From Flavobacteriales bacterium (GTDB taxonomy: Bacteria > Bacteroidota > Bacteroidia > Flavobacteriales_F > PHOS-HE28): 64,000 nt of DNA. How positions within the stretch are numbered: position 1 is the first letter of the stretch; the number at the start of each line of letters is the position of its first letter. The position numbers were made by a program, and so were the translations under genes. This document shows positions 63,489 through 64,000 of the stretch, piece by piece. The notes under the pieces were generated by a model, which ran no database searches, was not told the origin of the DNA, and worked only from the letters and a program-made list of their open reading frames with translations. The stretch lies in contig JADKHI010000001.1 in NCBI GenBank assembly GCA_016721825.1, forward strand, positions 186,001 to 250,000. The letters run 5' to 3'.

Positions 63489-64000
63489 ATGTGGCGCGCC
63501 CCGGCTTTTGCATTATCCCTGCTTGCTTCGTTGAACGTTCTTCCACAGGCGTTCATGCCTTGTACTCCATACGGAGGCGATGAAGCGGTGAAGTGGTTCA
63601 TTGAGGAGGAGCTTCGTTTCCCCGAAGAAGAACTGCAGCAGGGCGTGAAGGGCAGCAGTGTCCTGATCTTCCGGGTGAACGCCAACGGCGATCTCGTTGA
63701 TCTTCGTATTTGGCGCCCATTGACCCCAGCCTGCGACGCTGAAGCCTTGCGGATCGGCAAGTTGGTACGCTGGCACCCGGCCACCGTCGCTGGCACCCCG
63801 AACGATGCCGAGCATTATCTGGAGGTTCCCTTCGATGCCAAGCGTTACATGAAACTCCGGAAGGAACGCAAATGCCCTTCGCTTTCCCCAGAACCGATCG
63901 CGAATGAACTGACCTTGTACGAACCGAAACAGGTGACCACCCCGCCCACACCGGACATCCCGAACGGCATGAAAGGGCTTCCCACCTACATCAACGCCCA
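63489..64000 (+). CDS. Exported TonB-C-like protein (3' truncated by window end)
   Basis: A reading frame open from the ATG at 63489 to the end of the window (170 codons, no stop). It begins with a signal peptide (MWRAPAFALSLLASLNVLPQ). Residues about 30-120 resemble a TonB C-terminal domain: WFIEEELRFPEEE, VLIFRVNANGDLVDLRIW, AEALRIGKLVRWHPATVAGT and YLEVPFDAK follow the TonB_C pattern. It could be a periplasmic TonB-like or energy-transduction-related protein. Its start is 20 bases from the divergent Smr gene's start, so the two share one very short regulatory region. Confidence 0.8.
   Translation, partial: MWRAPAFALSLLASLNVLPQAFMPCTPYGGDEAVKWFIEEELRFPEEELQQGVKGSSVLIFRVNANGDLVDLRIWRPLTPACDAEALRIGKLVRWHPATVAGTPNDAEHYLEVPFDAKRYMKLRKERKCPSLSPEPIANELTLYEPKQVTTPPTPDIPNGMKGLPTYINA

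Noticed and set aside
1..64000. tRNA, rRNA, IS element or prophage signatures
   Set aside because: I looked for tRNA T-loop patterns, transposase motifs and phage structural genes and saw none.

Overview
The window is 64 kb of GC-rich DNA from a member of the Bacteroidota, most likely a Flavobacteriales-type lineage. I infer this from type IX secretion (T9SS) C-terminal sorting domains, PorP/SprF-family outer-membrane proteins, an S46 dipeptidyl peptidase, SPOR-like and delta-60 repeat proteins, DUF1573 proteins, and Bacteroidota-style -7 elements (TAnnTTTG or close variants). Species cannot be named from the sequence. No IS element, prophage, CRISPR array, tRNA or rRNA was seen.

Layout. 1-6.8 kb: 3' part of uvrA, a LOG-family nucleotide hydrolase, and two secreted proteins sharing a SPOR-like module. 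6.9-20.8 kb: a lipoprotein alpha-2-macroglobulin with an intact CVEQ thioester motif, a small exported protein, two T9SS cargo genes on the minus strand (a lysyl-endopeptidase-like protease and an adhesin-like protein with a type B sorting domain), penicillin-binding protein 1C, and a MORN-type protein. 20.9-28.9 kb: a C-terminal processing protease, a DUF1573 protein, pterin dehydratase, an S46 peptidase with a DPP11-type Arg, a delta-60 repeat/dockerin-like protein, and an ECF sigma factor with a small membrane protein.

29.0-53.0 kb is the most striking region. Two consecutive three-gene cassettes each encode a large secreted protein with a type B sorting domain, a PorP/SprF-family protein, and an OmpA/PD40-type periplasmic or outer-membrane protein. 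The first cargo is a 4552-residue giant with a C-type-lectin-like domain and three tandem repeat arrays. One array includes perfectly identical 246-bp higher-order copies, pointing to recent expansion. The ECF sigma gene is divergent from this region.

53.0-64.0 kb is mostly housekeeping: PepE, an MscS channel, a CorA transporter, a polytopic membrane protein, arginine decarboxylase, a class III aminotransferase, a CoA-binding protein, two secreted proteins of unknown function, the RNase P RNA gene (rnpB, minus strand), a Smr-domain protein, and the start of a TonB-C-like protein running off the end.

The main inference is that much of this window builds and protects the cell surface. The A2M/PBP1C pair fits periplasmic defence, and the two cassettes look like paired cargo/translocon-adaptor units of T9SS. 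All functional statements rest on motifs read by eye; no database search was run.
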